Shown here piece by piece: positions 16,437 through 26,800 of a DNA stretch of 64,000 nt. The notes under the pieces were generated by a model. The model was not told where the DNA came from. It was given only the letters and a program-made list of their open reading frames with translations, and did no database searches. The stretch's first letter is position 1. Each line of letters begins with the position of its first letter. This stretch comes from Cytobacillus dafuensis (GTDB taxonomy: Bacteria; Bacillota; Bacilli; Bacillales; Cytobacillaceae), in assembly GCF_007995155.1 (NCBI RefSeq), contig NZ_CP042593.1, forward strand, positions 3,018,001 through 3,082,000, in the 5' to 3' direction. Both the position numbers and the translations under genes were made by a program.

Positions 16437-18314
16437 TTATTCTACTAGCTCGGAAAGATAAGTCCAGCGCTCAATCAAATGCTCTAATTGTTCATTTAAC
16501 TGTGCTTCCTCTTCCATTAGTTTCTGAGCTTTCTCAAAATCGCTGCCTGTGTTGGCAATCTCATCAGATATTTCCTCTAATCGGGATTCTACAGCTGCAA
16601 TTTGATCTTCGATTCCATCCCATTCTCTTTGTTCGTTATAGCTCAATTTTTTCTTTTTTGGCTTTTCGCGTTCTTTCGTTACAGATGCTTCAGATTTTAC
16701 TTGGACAGAGACCTTTTCACTTTCCTTTTCAAGGTATTCCGAGTAGTTTCCAAAGAAAGTATTGATTTGGCCGTACCCATTTAAAACAAGAAGCTGATCG
16801 GCAACTTTATCAAGGAAATACCTATCATGGGAAACGGTAATGACAACGCCAGGAAAATCTTCAAGATAATCTTCAAGAACCGTTAATGTTTGTGTATCAA
16901 GATTATTCGTTGGCTCGTCTAGTAACAGCACATTTGGCTCAGACATTAAAATTTTCAATAAATAAAGTCTGCGTTTTTCCCCACCTGAAAGTTTTCGAAT
17001 AGGTGTCCCATGGGTATAAGGAGGAAAAAGAAATCGCTCCAGCATTTGCGCAGCAGAAATTGTCTTTCCGTCAGAAGTCTCTACAACCTGTGCTGTTTCC
17101 TTTAAATATTCAATCATTCGCTTATTCTCATCCATGTCTTCGCTTTCTTGGGTATAATAAGCGATTTTCACAGTCTGACCAATATTGATTTCACCAGAAT
17201 CTAATGGGATTTTTCCAGCAAGGATATTCAAAAGTGTTGATTTTCCCGTCCCATTTTTCCCGATAATGCCAATTCTATCACCCGGCTTCACAAGTAAATC
17301 AAAAGAATTTAAGATCACTTGATTTCCGTATTTCTTAGAGGCAGATTTCATTTCAAAAACTTGTTTCCCTAGCCTGCTTCCGTTTAATGACAAATCTAGC
17401 TTTTCCGAGGTTTTTACAGATGCTAGCTGATTATCAAGATTTTCGAATCTTTGAATTCTTGCCTTTTGCTTCGTTGTTCGAGCTTTTGCCCCTCTTCGAA
17501 TCCATTCTAGTTCTCTTCTAAAAAGATTTTTCTGTTTTTCAACCGTAGCGGCTTCATTTTCTTCGCGGATCGCTTTCGCTTCCAAAAATGCCGCATAATT
17601 TCCTTTATAACTGTACAAATTTCCCCCATCCAGCTCGAATATTCTATTAGTCACACGATCAAGGAAATAGCGGTCATGGGTAACGAGGAAAAGCGCACCT
17701 TGATAACGAGCTAAATATTCTTCCAGCCATTTGACAGAATCAAAATCAAGATGATTTGTCGGCTCATCAAGAATTAGCAAATCTGGTGATTGTATTAAGC
17801 TTTGAGCAAGTGCTACCCTTTTCTTTTGACCACCAGAAAGCTCACCAATTTTCTTTTCGAAATCCTCAATCCCAAGCTTCGTTAAAATTGATTTTGCATT
17901 TGTGTTTGCTTCCCAAGCATTCATTGCATCCATTTTCTTTTGCAGTTCAAAAACCTTTTCTTGCAAAACGGTATTATTGGAATCATTATTCAATTCCAAA
18001 AGGACCTTTTCATACTCTCTTAGCAATACAAGAATTGGAGCATCTCCTGCAAACACTTGAGCAAGGACAGTCATTGTAGGATCTAATTCTGGCTCTTGTT
18101 CGGAATAGGAAATAGAATAATCCTTTGGCGTTACAATATCTCCAGAATCGGGTAAATCAACTCCAGCCACTATCTTAAGTAAGGACGACTTGCCAGTTCC
18201 ATTAACTCCAATTAGTCCAACCCTATCTCTTTCAGAAATTGTAAAGGAAAGATCATTAAATAATTCCTTTTCCCCATAAGTTTTCGTCACATTTTCAATT
18301 GAAATCATCTTCAT
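16437..18314 (-). CDS. yfmR: ABC-F family ATPase (YfmR/Uup-like)
   Basis: 625 residues from MKMISIEN. Two ABC domains without membrane helices: Walker A GVNGTGKSS and GKNGTGKST; signatures LSGGQKKR and LSGGEKRR; Walker B LLILDEPTNHLD and VLLLDEPTNNLD. A linker (about 235-310) joins them, and a C-terminal coiled coil follows (about 550-625). This matches YfmR/Uup ABC-F proteins, which act on ribosomes, relieving stalls such as polyproline. The ATG overlaps the stop of the upstream HD gene as ATGA, so the two are translationally coupled. Confidence 0.9.
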   Translation of the reverse strand: MKMISIENVTKTYGEKELFNDLSFTISERDRVGLIGVNGTGKSSLLKIVAGVDLPDSGDIVTPKDYSISYSEQEPELDPTMTVLAQVFAGDAPILVLLREYEKVLLELNNDSNNTVLQEKVFELQKKMDAMNAWEANTNAKSILTKLGIEDFEKKIGELSGGQKKRVALAQSLIQSPDLLILDEPTNHLDFDSVKWLEEYLARYQGALFLVTHDRYFLDRVTNRIFELDGGNLYSYKGNYAAFLEAKAIREENEAATVEKQKNLFRRELEWIRRGAKARTTKQKARIQRFENLDNQLASVKTSEKLDLSLNGSRLGKQVFEMKSASKKYGNQVILNSFDLLVKPGDRIGIIGKNGTGKSTLLNILAGKIPLDSGEINIGQTVKIAYYTQESEDMDENKRMIEYLKETAQVVETSDGKTISAAQMLERFLFPPYTHGTPIRKLSGGEKRRLYLLKILMSEPNVLLLDEPTNNLDTQTLTVLEDYLEDFPGVVITVSHDRYFLDKVADQLLVLNGYGQINTFFGNYSEYLEKESEKVSVQVKSEASVTKEREKPKKKKLSYNEQREWDGIEDQIAAVESRLEEISDEIANTGSDFEKAQKLMEEEAQLNEQLEHLIERWTYLSELVE

Positions 18315-18958
18315 GATTGACCATTCCATTCATGATAAAATTGTTCCAGAAATTCTTCCATATATTGATGCCGTTTTTCAGCCATATTTTTAGCCGTTTC
18401 TGTATTTAGCCTCGCTTTCAGCTTTAAAAGCTTTTCGTAAAAATGGTGAATCGAAGAGGATTTTCCTTTTCTGTATTCTTCTTCAGTCATTTCTTCTCTT
18501 ACTTTTATTTCCGGATCATATAATGCCTGCCCTTTTTTGCCTCCATATGCAAAAGCCCTAGCAATTCCGATCGCTCCAATTGCATCAATTCTGTCAGCAT
18601 CCTGCACGATTTCAGCTTCAATACTCATTAAATCCGTTTTTGTTCCGCCCTTAAATGATATCGATTCAATAATTCCAATAATTTTTTTTTGAGCTTCCTG
18701 ATCTAGCTCTAAAGAATATAAAAATTCTAATAGTTTTTTCTCGCCAGCTTCTTTTGATGAATTTAATTTTTCATCTGGAATATCATGAAGCAGAGCCGCC
18801 ATTTCTATGATAAAACGGTCTCCCTTTTTTTCAGTTTGTGCTATATATAATGCATTCTTTCTCACTCGTTCAATATGATACCAATCATGTCCAGTACTAT
18901 CTGACCCTAGTTCATTTTTAACAAAAGCTTCTGTTTTTTGAATAATATTTTCAAACAT
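18311..18958 (-). CDS. ypgQ: HD-domain phosphohydrolase (YpgQ-like)
   Basis: 215 residues from MFENIIQKTEAF, with AGGTG upstream. HD motif: H in GHDWYHIERVR, HD in AALLHDIPDE (about 55-64), D in EIVQDADRIDAIGAIG. The layout and the end (KLLKLKARLNTETAKNMAEKRHQYMEEFLEQF) match YpgQ/YedJ HD hydrolases; B. subtilis YpgQ is a metal-dependent nucleotide pyrophosphohydrolase. It precedes and overlaps the ABC-F gene, unlike its B. subtilis position beside ypgR. Confidence 0.85.
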   Translation of the reverse strand: MFENIIQKTEAFVKNELGSDSTGHDWYHIERVRKNALYIAQTEKKGDRFIIEMAALLHDIPDEKLNSSKEAGEKKLLEFLYSLELDQEAQKKIIGIIESISFKGGTKTDLMSIEAEIVQDADRIDAIGAIGIARAFAYGGKKGQALYDPEIKVREEMTEEEYRKGKSSSIHHFYEKLLKLKARLNTETAKNMAEKRHQYMEEFLEQFYHEWNGQS

Positions 18959-19080
18959 CTTACGCACCTACTTTCAACACTTAAAATCCATTTTAACATG
19001 AAAAGCTTAGTACGATAAAAATTTCGTTCAACGAATGGGCTGAGGTAATTCATTCGGGAATTTAGCGAGATGAAAGTGAA

Positions 19081-19116
19081 AATAAAAAAAGCTTTACTCC
19101 ATTTTCGAAGTAAAGC
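19081..19116 (-). terminator. Terminator of the 46-residue gene
   Basis: Minus strand GCTTTACT / AGTAAAGC around TCGAAAATGG, then TTTTTTT. Downstream of the small gene at 19171-19311. Confidence 0.85.
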
Positions 19117-19170
19117 CCCATTAAGGGTTTCTTAATTCATTTCTAAGTTTTGTTTTTTAATTTCAATATT

Positions 19171-19311
19171 TTACTGACCTTGGCCACCGCTTGTCGTAAC
19201 TTTCCTTACATGCTCGTCTTCAAAGTTGTTCTTTCGAAGAGCTTCAACTTTGTCATTAAGTAATTTCTTTTGATCTACTTCTGATGAAGGCGTTTGCTTA
19301 TTCTTTGTCAT
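19171..19311 (-). CDS. Small hydrophilic protein, 46 residues
   Basis: ORF beginning MTKNKQTPSSEVDQKK and ending VTTSGGQGQ, too short for usual ORF cut-offs. A strong AGGAGG sits 9 nt before the ATG and a clean terminator follows 50 bp downstream, so it is a complete single-gene unit. Composition is highly polar (Lys, Glu, Asn, Gln), with no cysteine or membrane segment. The size and composition would suit a small spore or stress protein, but no family is recognised. Confidence 0.75.
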   Translation of the reverse strand: MTKNKQTPSSEVDQKKLLNDKVEALRKNNFEDEHVRKVTTSGGQGQ

Positions 19312-19469
19312 TTAGTGAATCCTCCTAATTAATCTCTATTTCCCCTCACTTATTTTGGATCCAAGCTAAATAATATACTCATTTGGTAAGGATGAAATTA
19401 ATTCCAGCTAATTAATATATGAAGAATCCCAACTCAAAACTACTCCATTTTTTTGTACACATTCATAAT

Positions 19470-20249
19470 CTATTTTAGTTTTTTACATACATAAACCATC
19501 CCATAGCTATCAGCTGTTATAGGATTTTCTTGCCAATCTTGAAAAATAGATATAATCTCAAATCCATTATTAGATAAAATTCGTTCCATTTCTTTTGGAA
19601 AGACATATCTCAAACTAATATTTGTACTTTTTTCTCCAAGAACGATACCTTGATTATTTTTCATTCTTCTGATTGTTGTATAGTGCTGAATTTGATTAAG
19701 CGAATCATAGTTACTAATTGTATATACATCTACTGCATTTCCATTTTCATGATCGATATAGGTTTTCCAATATTCCTCTGTATTCGGCTGAAGTAATTCT
19801 TCCTTACTTGGAAATCTTGTATCAAAGATGAATATTCCTTCTATTTCTAAATGTCTATTCACTGATGTTAAGAGCTTGTCCTGTGCACCATTCGTAAGAA
19901 AATGTTGAAATGAATTTCCCACCATATAGATTAATTTACTTGTAATATTTAATGAAAGTTTAGTACAATCCTGTTGGACCCATGTAATATTAACATTTTG
20001 ATTAAATGCTTTCTTCTTTGCTTCTTCTAACATACCCTTATGTAAATCAACACCAATTAGTTTGTAGCCTCTACTCGCGATCGGTATGGTAACCCGTCCT
20101 GTCCCACAGGCTAGTTCAATGATAACTCCGTTTGATGTATCAGCCCATTTCAATAAAAATGGCAGCTCGTCTATAAAGCTATTTTCCTTATCATATAATT
20201 TAGGATCATCATATTCCTCGAAATTTTCTAAATCCATTTTTATATTCAT
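19470..20249 (-). CDS. Class I SAM-dependent methyltransferase
   Basis: 259 residues from MNIKMDLENFEEYDDPKLYD; GGGAGG 5 nt upstream sets this start. SAM motif I VIELACGTGRVTIPIA (about 43-58), then KLIGVDLHKGMLEEAKKK, LIYMVGNSFQHFLT and IFIFDTRFP form a complete methyltransferase-25/11-type core. The start overlaps the DinB-family stop (ATGA), making a two-gene unit. Substrate unknown. Confidence 0.88.
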   Translation of the reverse strand: MNIKMDLENFEEYDDPKLYDKENSFIDELPFLLKWADTSNGVIIELACGTGRVTIPIASRGYKLIGVDLHKGMLEEAKKKAFNQNVNITWVQQDCTKLSLNITSKLIYMVGNSFQHFLTNGAQDKLLTSVNRHLEIEGIFIFDTRFPSKEELLQPNTEEYWKTYIDHENGNAVDVYTISNYDSLNQIQHYTTIRRMKNNQGIVLGEKSTNISLRYVFPKEMERILSNNGFEIISIFQDWQENPITADSYGMVYVCKKLK

Positions 20250-20704
20250 AACTTCCTCCCAATATAATTTACAGAAACAGGTTTTAAGTTCATTTCCCTT
20301 GCCCAAACAGAAAGTTGACCTATATGATGAATTTCATGAGCAATAATATGGTGTAAAATATCATTTCGTGTATACTTAGCTTCATCCCAAGGAACAGTTA
20401 TCAGCTCATCTCCAAATTCCACTGGTAATGTTTCTAAAAATATTGATATTTCACGCCGAAATGTCTCTGAGAGGAATTTCACCCGTTCAAGAGAATTATT
20501 ATCGTTAAATTCTATCATCACGTCATCTTTTCCTTGTATAGCACGAATCCAACTATATTCCACATCAATAATATGGAAGATTGTATATAAAAAGCTTCCT
20601 ACACCACCAATTCGATTCTTCAGCAAATCCTCTTCTGTTAGTTGCCTGCACCATTCCAACCACTCGTCTCTTATTTGCCAGTTGTAAGTAAAGAATTTTA
20701 ACAT
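20246..20704 (-). CDS. DinB-family four-helix putative metal-dependent protein
   Basis: 152 residues with the DinB/YfiT His triad: one His in YTIFHIIDVEYSW (about 46) and HHIIAHEIHHIGQLSVW (about 120-136). This fold binds divalent metal and includes thiol-S-transferases using bacillithiol or mycothiol. It overlaps the methyltransferase gene by 4 bp. Whether it is an enzyme here is open. Confidence 0.88.
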   Translation of the reverse strand: MLKFFTYNWQIRDEWLEWCRQLTEEDLLKNRIGGVGSFLYTIFHIIDVEYSWIRAIQGKDDVMIEFNDNNSLERVKFLSETFRREISIFLETLPVEFGDELITVPWDEAKYTRNDILHHIIAHEIHHIGQLSVWAREMNLKPVSVNYIGRKL

Positions 20705-20763
20705 CTTTTACTCTCCAATCCTTTTTCACTCGCTTTAAAGTACTCTTATTAGAATTCATGTTG

Positions 20764-21207
20764 TTATTTGGGATTTTTTGAAGGGGAGTTTCCGAAAAAA
20801 CTTGGAAAAAAAGTTGCTCCTGCAACAATTGAAGGGATTCCAAGAGAATTTATTTTTATCATCCAAAACGGGATTGGTACACTAAAAGAAGATGAGGATG
20901 ATGTTGTATTAGCGACAATAGAATATATTACAGGATTATATAAGGCAATTATTAGGCATGGTATAGACACACACAGTAGTAATGGGGTATTAATTGTCAT
21001 TGACCGCCATTTAACAAAGAGTAGAGAAATATACACGCCGAATAATATAGGTACAACGGATTTGAACCAATATAAAGGTAAAAAATCAAAAGTAGCTTCA
21101 CCTTTTTGTTTTACAGTTTGTTCGAAATGGTAACTAATAAGTGTACATCCAATTAATCCTAAGACCCATAATATTTTCAAGGCAATTTTTGACCAATTAG
21201 AACCCAT
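20764..21207 (-). CDS. Hypothetical membrane protein
   Basis: 147 residues, with hydrophobic helices at about 7-24, 48-65, 73-95 and 125-140. The pattern of short loops suggests a four-helix integral membrane protein. AAAGGAGG lies 8 nt before the ATG. A Ser run (TTSSSSSFS) links helices three and four. No family recognised. Confidence 0.65.
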   Translation of the reverse strand: MGSNWSKIALKILWVLGLIGCTLISYHFEQTVKQKGEATFDFLPLYWFKSVVPILFGVYISLLFVKWRSMTINTPLLLCVSIPCLIIALYNPVIYSIVANTTSSSSSFSVPIPFWMIKINSLGIPSIVAGATFFPSFFGNSPSKNPK

Positions 21208-21294
21208 AATAGAGCCTCCTTTTAACGACTAATGAAGACCGAAAGTATCCTTTTTTTGGTATCTATAATCTCTTAGCTCATCTGAAATTATCAG

Positions 21295-21792
21295 TTATAA
21301 ATCCATATGAAAAATAAACAGTTCTCCCTTTTTACCCATTACGCGAATTCCTTTATCCTCATAACCGCACTTTAAATAGACTTGTTGAGCTGCTTTATTC
21401 TGATAATTTACTGCTAATATGATTTCATTCTTATTCGGAAAATGTTTTCTCACAAATACTGGCAGTAAATGCAGCGACTCTTTAGCTATTCCTCGGCCTT
21501 GGAAATCAGAATGAACAGAATATGCTCTTAACAGAATGGCGTCTTGATTCTCGTAATATTCTTTCACTCCCTCCCAGCCATGAAGAACGAAAAATCCGGC
21601 AGGTTTATTATTATGAAGAATCACGATAGGGTATCGATCAACTTCTAATTCGCATTTCTTGATTGCATCGATCGGTAATGAGGTGAATTTTAGCTGCTCC
21701 TGTGGCAAATAATAATTTTCCAACTCAAATTTTTGGCTTGGTTTATAAAAATCCAAGGAAATAACATCTTCTTGAACATTATTCTTTAACAT
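21295..21792 (-). CDS. GNAT-family N-acetyltransferase
   Basis: 165 residues from MLKNNVQEDVISL. Acetyl-CoA loop motif HSDFQGRGIAKESLHLL (about 97-113) and the following NYQNKAAQQVYLKCGYEDKG show a complete GNAT fold. An in-frame ATG 90 bp further upstream gives a Cys-rich extension unlike the family, so the shorter start is preferred. The good promoter at 21906-21934 serves it. Acceptor unknown. Confidence 0.85.
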   Translation of the reverse strand: MLKNNVQEDVISLDFYKPSQKFELENYYLPQEQLKFTSLPIDAIKKCELEVDRYPIVILHNNKPAGFFVLHGWEGVKEYYENQDAILLRAYSVHSDFQGRGIAKESLHLLPVFVRKHFPNKNEIILAVNYQNKAAQQVYLKCGYEDKGIRVMGKKGELFIFHMDL

Positions 21793-21905
21793 ATGCGTAC
21801 ACCGCTTCCTTTCTTCACAAAAACAAATCATGTTTATCCATTCAAAACCTTTTATGTAAAATGTCGTCGGTTTCATTTTCACACCGAAAAGAGAACGTAT
21901 ATTCT

Positions 21906-21934
21906 ATTATAGTATTTTTTGTTTTATTTGTAAA
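21906..21934 (-). promoter_or_regulatory. Strong sigma-A promoter of the GNAT gene
   Basis: Minus-strand TTTACA (21934-21929), 17-bp spacer, TATAAT (21911-21906), about 110 bp before the chosen start. Confidence 0.7.
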
Positions 21935-22032
21935 CTTTTAGTATAGTATCCTTTAAACATTGTATTTAGCATAATCAACAAAAAATGATTTCGAAAAAAT
22001 TCTTTTCTTGCTAGTAACCTTATTATGAAACA

Positions 22033-22069
22033 ATTAAAAAAAGACCAAATGTCTACACATCTGATCTTC
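22033..22069 (-). terminator. Terminator of the DegV gene
   Basis: Minus strand AAGATCAGATGT-GTAG-ACATTTGGTCTT, with two G:T pairs, then TTTTTTTAATT. Located just after the DegV stop. Confidence 0.8.
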
Positions 22070-22086
22070 ATTCTCTATGTTTCAAT

Positions 22087-22935
22087 TCAATTTAAACCAT
22101 TAAACCAACTGATTCCAATTGTGTTTTCTCCTGCATGAACGCCAATAGCTGATCCAAGTGGATACCATTGAAACTCGATTTCTGGGAATAACTGAACTAG
22201 TTCTTCCTTCCACTTTATCGCTTCTGCATCATGTAGACCGTATAATATATAGGCTTCCTTTATTGGCTTTAGCATATGTGCATTTCTCAATAGCTGAAAA
22301 ATCTTATCCTTTGCCTTTCGTTCACTTCTTACCTTTTCCTTTACGCTTAATTCACCATCTTCAATTGAAATAATTGGTTTTATATTCAGCATGCTTCCCA
22401 GAAAAAATTGAACTCCTGACATTCGGCCACTCCTATGAAGCTGTTCAAGGCTTCCAATCAAAACATACGTTTCGCCTGAATCACTTAATGCTTTTAATCC
22501 CGATCTGATTTCTTCAATACCCATTCCCGAGTCTGCCCATTCCATTCCCTTTTTTGCAATACGAGTTAATGGGTACGTTAGTATTTTCGAATCTATCGTG
22601 ATTACCTTAGTCTCTACAAGCTGCGCTGCTTGTTCACTCGAAGAAGCAGTTCCGCTTAGTTTACTAGAAATATGTACAGAGAATATCACATCATATGTTT
22701 CTCCCAATCTCTCATATAATTCTTTGAATGCGCCAATGGATGGCTGTGATGTTTTCGGTGGACTACTCAGTGTTTTCAACCGTTCGTATAACTGTGACGG
22801 AGTTAAATCAACCCCTTCAGAAAATTCTTCACCATCAAGCAATATTGTGATTGGGATCGTATAGACATCGGGATGACTAATCATTTCTTCCTCTAAATAT
22901 GCAGTACTATCAATAACCCAAGCTATTTTTGTCAA
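22087..22935 (-). CDS. DegV-family fatty-acid-binding protein
   Basis: 282 residues, TTG start with AGGGGGA upstream. DegV landmarks: IAWVIDSTAYLEEEM, TIPITILLDGEEFSEGVDLTPSQLYERL, TSQPSIGAFKELYERL, FSVHISSKLSGTASSS, RSGRMSGVQFFLGSMLNIKPIISIEDGEL and HAGENTIGISWF. This family binds fatty acids as FakB subunits for the FakA kinase. No fakA lies nearby. Single-gene unit with terminator. Confidence 0.93.
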   Translation of the reverse strand: MTKIAWVIDSTAYLEEEMISHPDVYTIPITILLDGEEFSEGVDLTPSQLYERLKTLSSPPKTSQPSIGAFKELYERLGETYDVIFSVHISSKLSGTASSSEQAAQLVETKVITIDSKILTYPLTRIAKKGMEWADSGMGIEEIRSGLKALSDSGETYVLIGSLEQLHRSGRMSGVQFFLGSMLNIKPIISIEDGELSVKEKVRSERKAKDKIFQLLRNAHMLKPIKEAYILYGLHDAEAIKWKEELVQLFPEIEFQWYPLGSAIGVHAGENTIGISWFNGLN

Positions 22936-22982
22936 AAAAATTTCCCCCTAATTATTTTACATTTTAAAAAATTGGAATATAG

Positions 22983-23017
22983 TTGAAAGGAGACTGTCGT
23001 TTTACTACAGCCTCCTC
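22983..23017 (-). terminator. Terminator of the GNAT-fusion/amidohydrolase operon
   Basis: Minus strand AGGAGGCTGT / ACAGTCTCCT around AGTAAAACG, then TTTC. Nine bp after the amidohydrolase stop. Confidence 0.75.
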
Positions 23018-23024
23018 AAATTAA

Positions 23025-23879
23025 CTATCGTAAAAAAGATTTTATTTTCGGAAAAACTTTTACAGCATTATTATAAAATACATCTTCATGATGCTCTTTT
23101 GGTATTAAATTTTTAATAAAATGAATGTAAGGTTCTACCGGAACCAGCGGCCAATCGGTCCCAAAAAGCAATTTGTCATAGGAATTACTATAGACAAGCG
23201 CATGTCTTAAATGATCTAAAAACCTGCCTTCACTATGCTTTTTAAGCTCCCTATCGGTACCAACGATTAATCCTGATAAGTCAGCATACACATTGGAATT
23301 TTTATAAATAAGCTCTGCTCCTGTTAATGTCCAAGGATCCCCAAAATGAGCCATCATAAAATTGACCTTTCGATGCTTAACTGCGACTTCATCTATTGTA
23401 AGAGGATGTGAATACTTTAAAAGCCCTCTCTCTGAATAAGTATCACCCGTATGGAAGACAACGGGAAGGCTGTATTCTTCCGCTAAACGATAGACTGGCT
23501 CATATACTTCATCGTAAGCATAAAAAGGATAATAGCCTAAATAAATTTTTATACCTACTACATTTGGTTTTTGTATTTCTGTTTCTAGCCTCTTTATCGC
23601 TTCTCTATCCATGTTGTATGGATTTATCCCAAGACAATAGACAACAGAATCAGGAATCCGGTTACCTAGATCAATTCCCATTGGAGTTGCTGCATGATGA
23701 TCTGGAAAGCCCATTTCATCCGTTTCCGTAACCCCCATTGCAATACTCAGTACGACGTTCGCTTCATTGTACTCTTTTACATAACCACTGTATGAGTAGT
23801 CGACAAATGAAAGCTCATTGGCCGTTTGATGAAATGATTGGATGTCTGAAAAATGAATATGTGCATCTATAATTTTCAT
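23025..23879 (-). CDS. Amidohydrolase-related metal-dependent hydrolase
   Basis: 284 residues, TIM-barrel amidohydrolase-2 type. Metal-site motifs: DAHIHF (residues 5-10), VVGIKIYLGYY (Lys position), LPVVFHTGDT (His), VNFMMAHFGDPW (His) and KLLFGTDWPLVP (catalytic Asp). GAGGAG lies 5 nt before the ATG. It follows the 1024-residue GNAT fusion by 20 bp, so both belong to one operon. Substrate unknown; members act on carboxylates, lactones or amides. Confidence 0.88.
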   Translation of the reverse strand: MKIIDAHIHFSDIQSFHQTANELSFVDYSYSGYVKEYNEANVVLSIAMGVTETDEMGFPDHHAATPMGIDLGNRIPDSVVYCLGINPYNMDREAIKRLETEIQKPNVVGIKIYLGYYPFYAYDEVYEPVYRLAEEYSLPVVFHTGDTYSERGLLKYSHPLTIDEVAVKHRKVNFMMAHFGDPWTLTGAELIYKNSNVYADLSGLIVGTDRELKKHSEGRFLDHLRHALVYSNSYDKLLFGTDWPLVPVEPYIHFIKNLIPKEHHEDVFYNNAVKVFPKIKSFLR

Positions 23880-23898
23880 TTAATCTCCTCAAAAAAAA

Positions 23899-26800
23899 CT
23901 AAAATTCAATTTGACTAAGATCTCGCAGTATAGACTCAGATATGATTCTTTCATCAAATATAATAAATCCTGGCTTTGTTTTCTCTGTTGATTTCTGAAT
24001 ATTGTTCACTTGAAAAACTTCTTTATTCATATAGCACTCAAGATGCTGACTATCTGTCCCTTCGACCAAGTACATTTTTTCCTGTCTGTTTTCAGAAGAT
24101 ATATAACTGCCTTTCTTCATAAAAAGCAATTGCTCTTCCTTTCCTACAAAATACTTTTTCGCATCAGTATTTTCTGAAGTTGTTACTGAAAGATCGTTTA
24201 ACGAATCCCCTTTAATAAATATATCGGTATTCCATGTTTCACCAATAAGAGATTTTCCTCCAGAATCTTTAACTTGAACAAAATAAGCCATAACCGGAAC
24301 ACCTGGAAGAATCGCAAAATATTGGGTATATTGCAGTCCTTTCCATATATCATGATTAATTATTTTTGTATGAATGGCAAGAGACTTCCACACATTTCCT
24401 CTATTATCCTCTAAATCTATAAACTCTGCAATGGATTCCCCTTTCATTAATGAGAAGGAATTTAGTTTCGAAGGAATCGTTTTCATTCCTCCCGCCCAGG
24501 GGTTCCACCAGCCCTTAGCAATACGCTCTGGAAAGGAATGATCGAACCATTCGCGGTTTTCTAATTTAAGTGAATACAATCCTGGATAAAACGAAGGAGC
24601 TGCTTTGATTTTTATTACACCATTTTCTAACACATATGATGTAATTTGATCAGTTTCTTCTGTATAAGCCTTCACTGCTCCATTTGTAATAAGAAGCATC
24701 TTTTGCATCTCTTTGTTTTGACTGCCAGAATTTAATACCCCTTTTAATAGAGAAATTGCAGAAGCATCTTTAAGAGAAATCGAGTTTGTATAAGTTGTTA
24801 TTTCCTCATTTTCCGAGATTACGGCAGAAAGATTTCGTTTATCATTTAAGAATAGTTCGAGACTACCTTGTAAATAATTGGTTCGGAAAGACTTTAACTG
24901 GAAAGCTGCTTGATTATCACTTGAAAATACTGGACTTTTTCCCTCAAATGTAAGATCTAACTCAGAAATTAAACTTGAACATTGCTGGTCTGTTTGCGAA
25001 TTGACAAACGCTTCCCATTCCTGCCAATTACGAAACGCTCCAATTGATAAGATACAAGGTTCTATTTCAACCTCATCCCCAGGATTAAGTAATCCAAGTT
25101 CGTATTCTAAATAAAATTGCCAGCTGTCAATATTCGCCGTACAAGCTTTTGGCCAGCAGAAGCCAATCGGTCCATTATGATCCTCTGAAAAATACCAATT
25201 ACCTGTTAAACTTCTTTGATGAATATCTCCAAATTCTAAGTATTTTGTATTTGAAAATTCAACAACATGATGATCTATAGGAAAATAGGCATGACTTTTT
25301 TCATGGTATAATGCTTGATTTAAGTATAACTGCCTAAAAGACTCTATACCATTGTTTTTAATCACAGCCCATTTTTTTACAATTCCATCTCCATAGAGTG
25401 AAGTATACAACCGAATAGAAATACCTTTAAAATCCTTTGAAGTAAATTCTAATTTGAAAGTAATGGACTCTTTTTCACAATACCATTCAATATTATCCGC
25501 TTTCTGCTTTGAAAATTCTGTTGAATATGGCTTCCCAAGTTTTGGAACAAAAAAGGCAAGTGGCTGATCTGTAAGCTGATCTTTACCAGCTGTCATCAAG
25601 TAATCCATTTTACGAATATTTACTTGGCATAAACCATTATAGATATGCCAATATTCCTTCGATTCTCCTCCAAATTTTTCACCGAAGCCTTTTAAGGCAA
25701 TCCCAACAAATTGATTGGTAAATGAAAGCTCCGCTCCGTCCGCCTTTTTCGCTTTACAAGTAAGAGTAGGCTGATAAAAGCCAAATTTTATAACAATAAA
25801 AGGCAGTTTAATTAATTTCCGTTCATTTTTCTTTAAAGAGATATAGTGAATGGAATTGATTAATTGAACATATTCACTTTCAGGAAAGTTCAATTCAAAT
25901 TCTGCATCTACCTTCAGACTATTTTCAATTTCAAGCTCTATTATTTCTTTATTATTTAGAAAACTTATTTTACCATTCGTTTTTGCAGTTATTTTTGCAG
26001 GCTGCTTCGGAAACACGCCAAGCCTTAATTCACATTCCATTCCATTCACTTCTACATGTAATGATAAATACGGATGTGTCTTCCAAGCACTTGGCTCATC
26101 ACCTTGCAAAAAGACAACCTCATTCGTAATAACTGCTTCACCATCAACGACTAATTCCTCGTTCAGTGAGAATATTGCTCGTTCATGTTGATTTCCCTTC
26201 ACCTTCAATGAAACTGGTTTATCCGTCTTATTTACAAACTTAAACTCATACAATTGTGCTTCTTCTTCAATCACTTCATGATCCATCATTCGAAGCTCAA
26301 GCAAATAATCATCTGTTTCTATTAAACTAATTCCTCTTCCTGTCCGTTCGAATCTCACTCTTGCCTTTGTTTGATCATTCTCCCAAGCATACTCATAAAA
26401 AGTAAAGCCATTCTCTTTTTCCGCATCTGGCTTAACCTCTATTTCTCTAATACTTGAATTATACCAATCAAGCTGTGAAAATAACGGCTTTAATAATGGT
26501 GTATTGAATACAGCAGGGATGAAATTCATTAAATGAGTCGTATCATCACGATCTTCCCAAAAAAATCCACATTTCTTATATAGTGGGACTGCCTTAACAT
26601 TTCCTGGCCAAGTATATAAGTCTAGGCGAGGCCATCCTAATTCAATTGTTTTATTTAATGCTTTCATGAGAAGCATTTTCCCTATTTTCTTCCCATGATA
26701 ATCAGGCCGTACATTGAGTAGCGGGATATATAATGAACCAGTATCCTCTTTATATTCAGACAAGCCACAATATCCAACAACCTCGGTACCATCTAAAGCA

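Noticed and set aside
20768-21133. 121-codon plus-strand ORF
   Set aside because: Antisense to the membrane protein gene at 20764-21207, which has a strong ribosome site and membrane helices.
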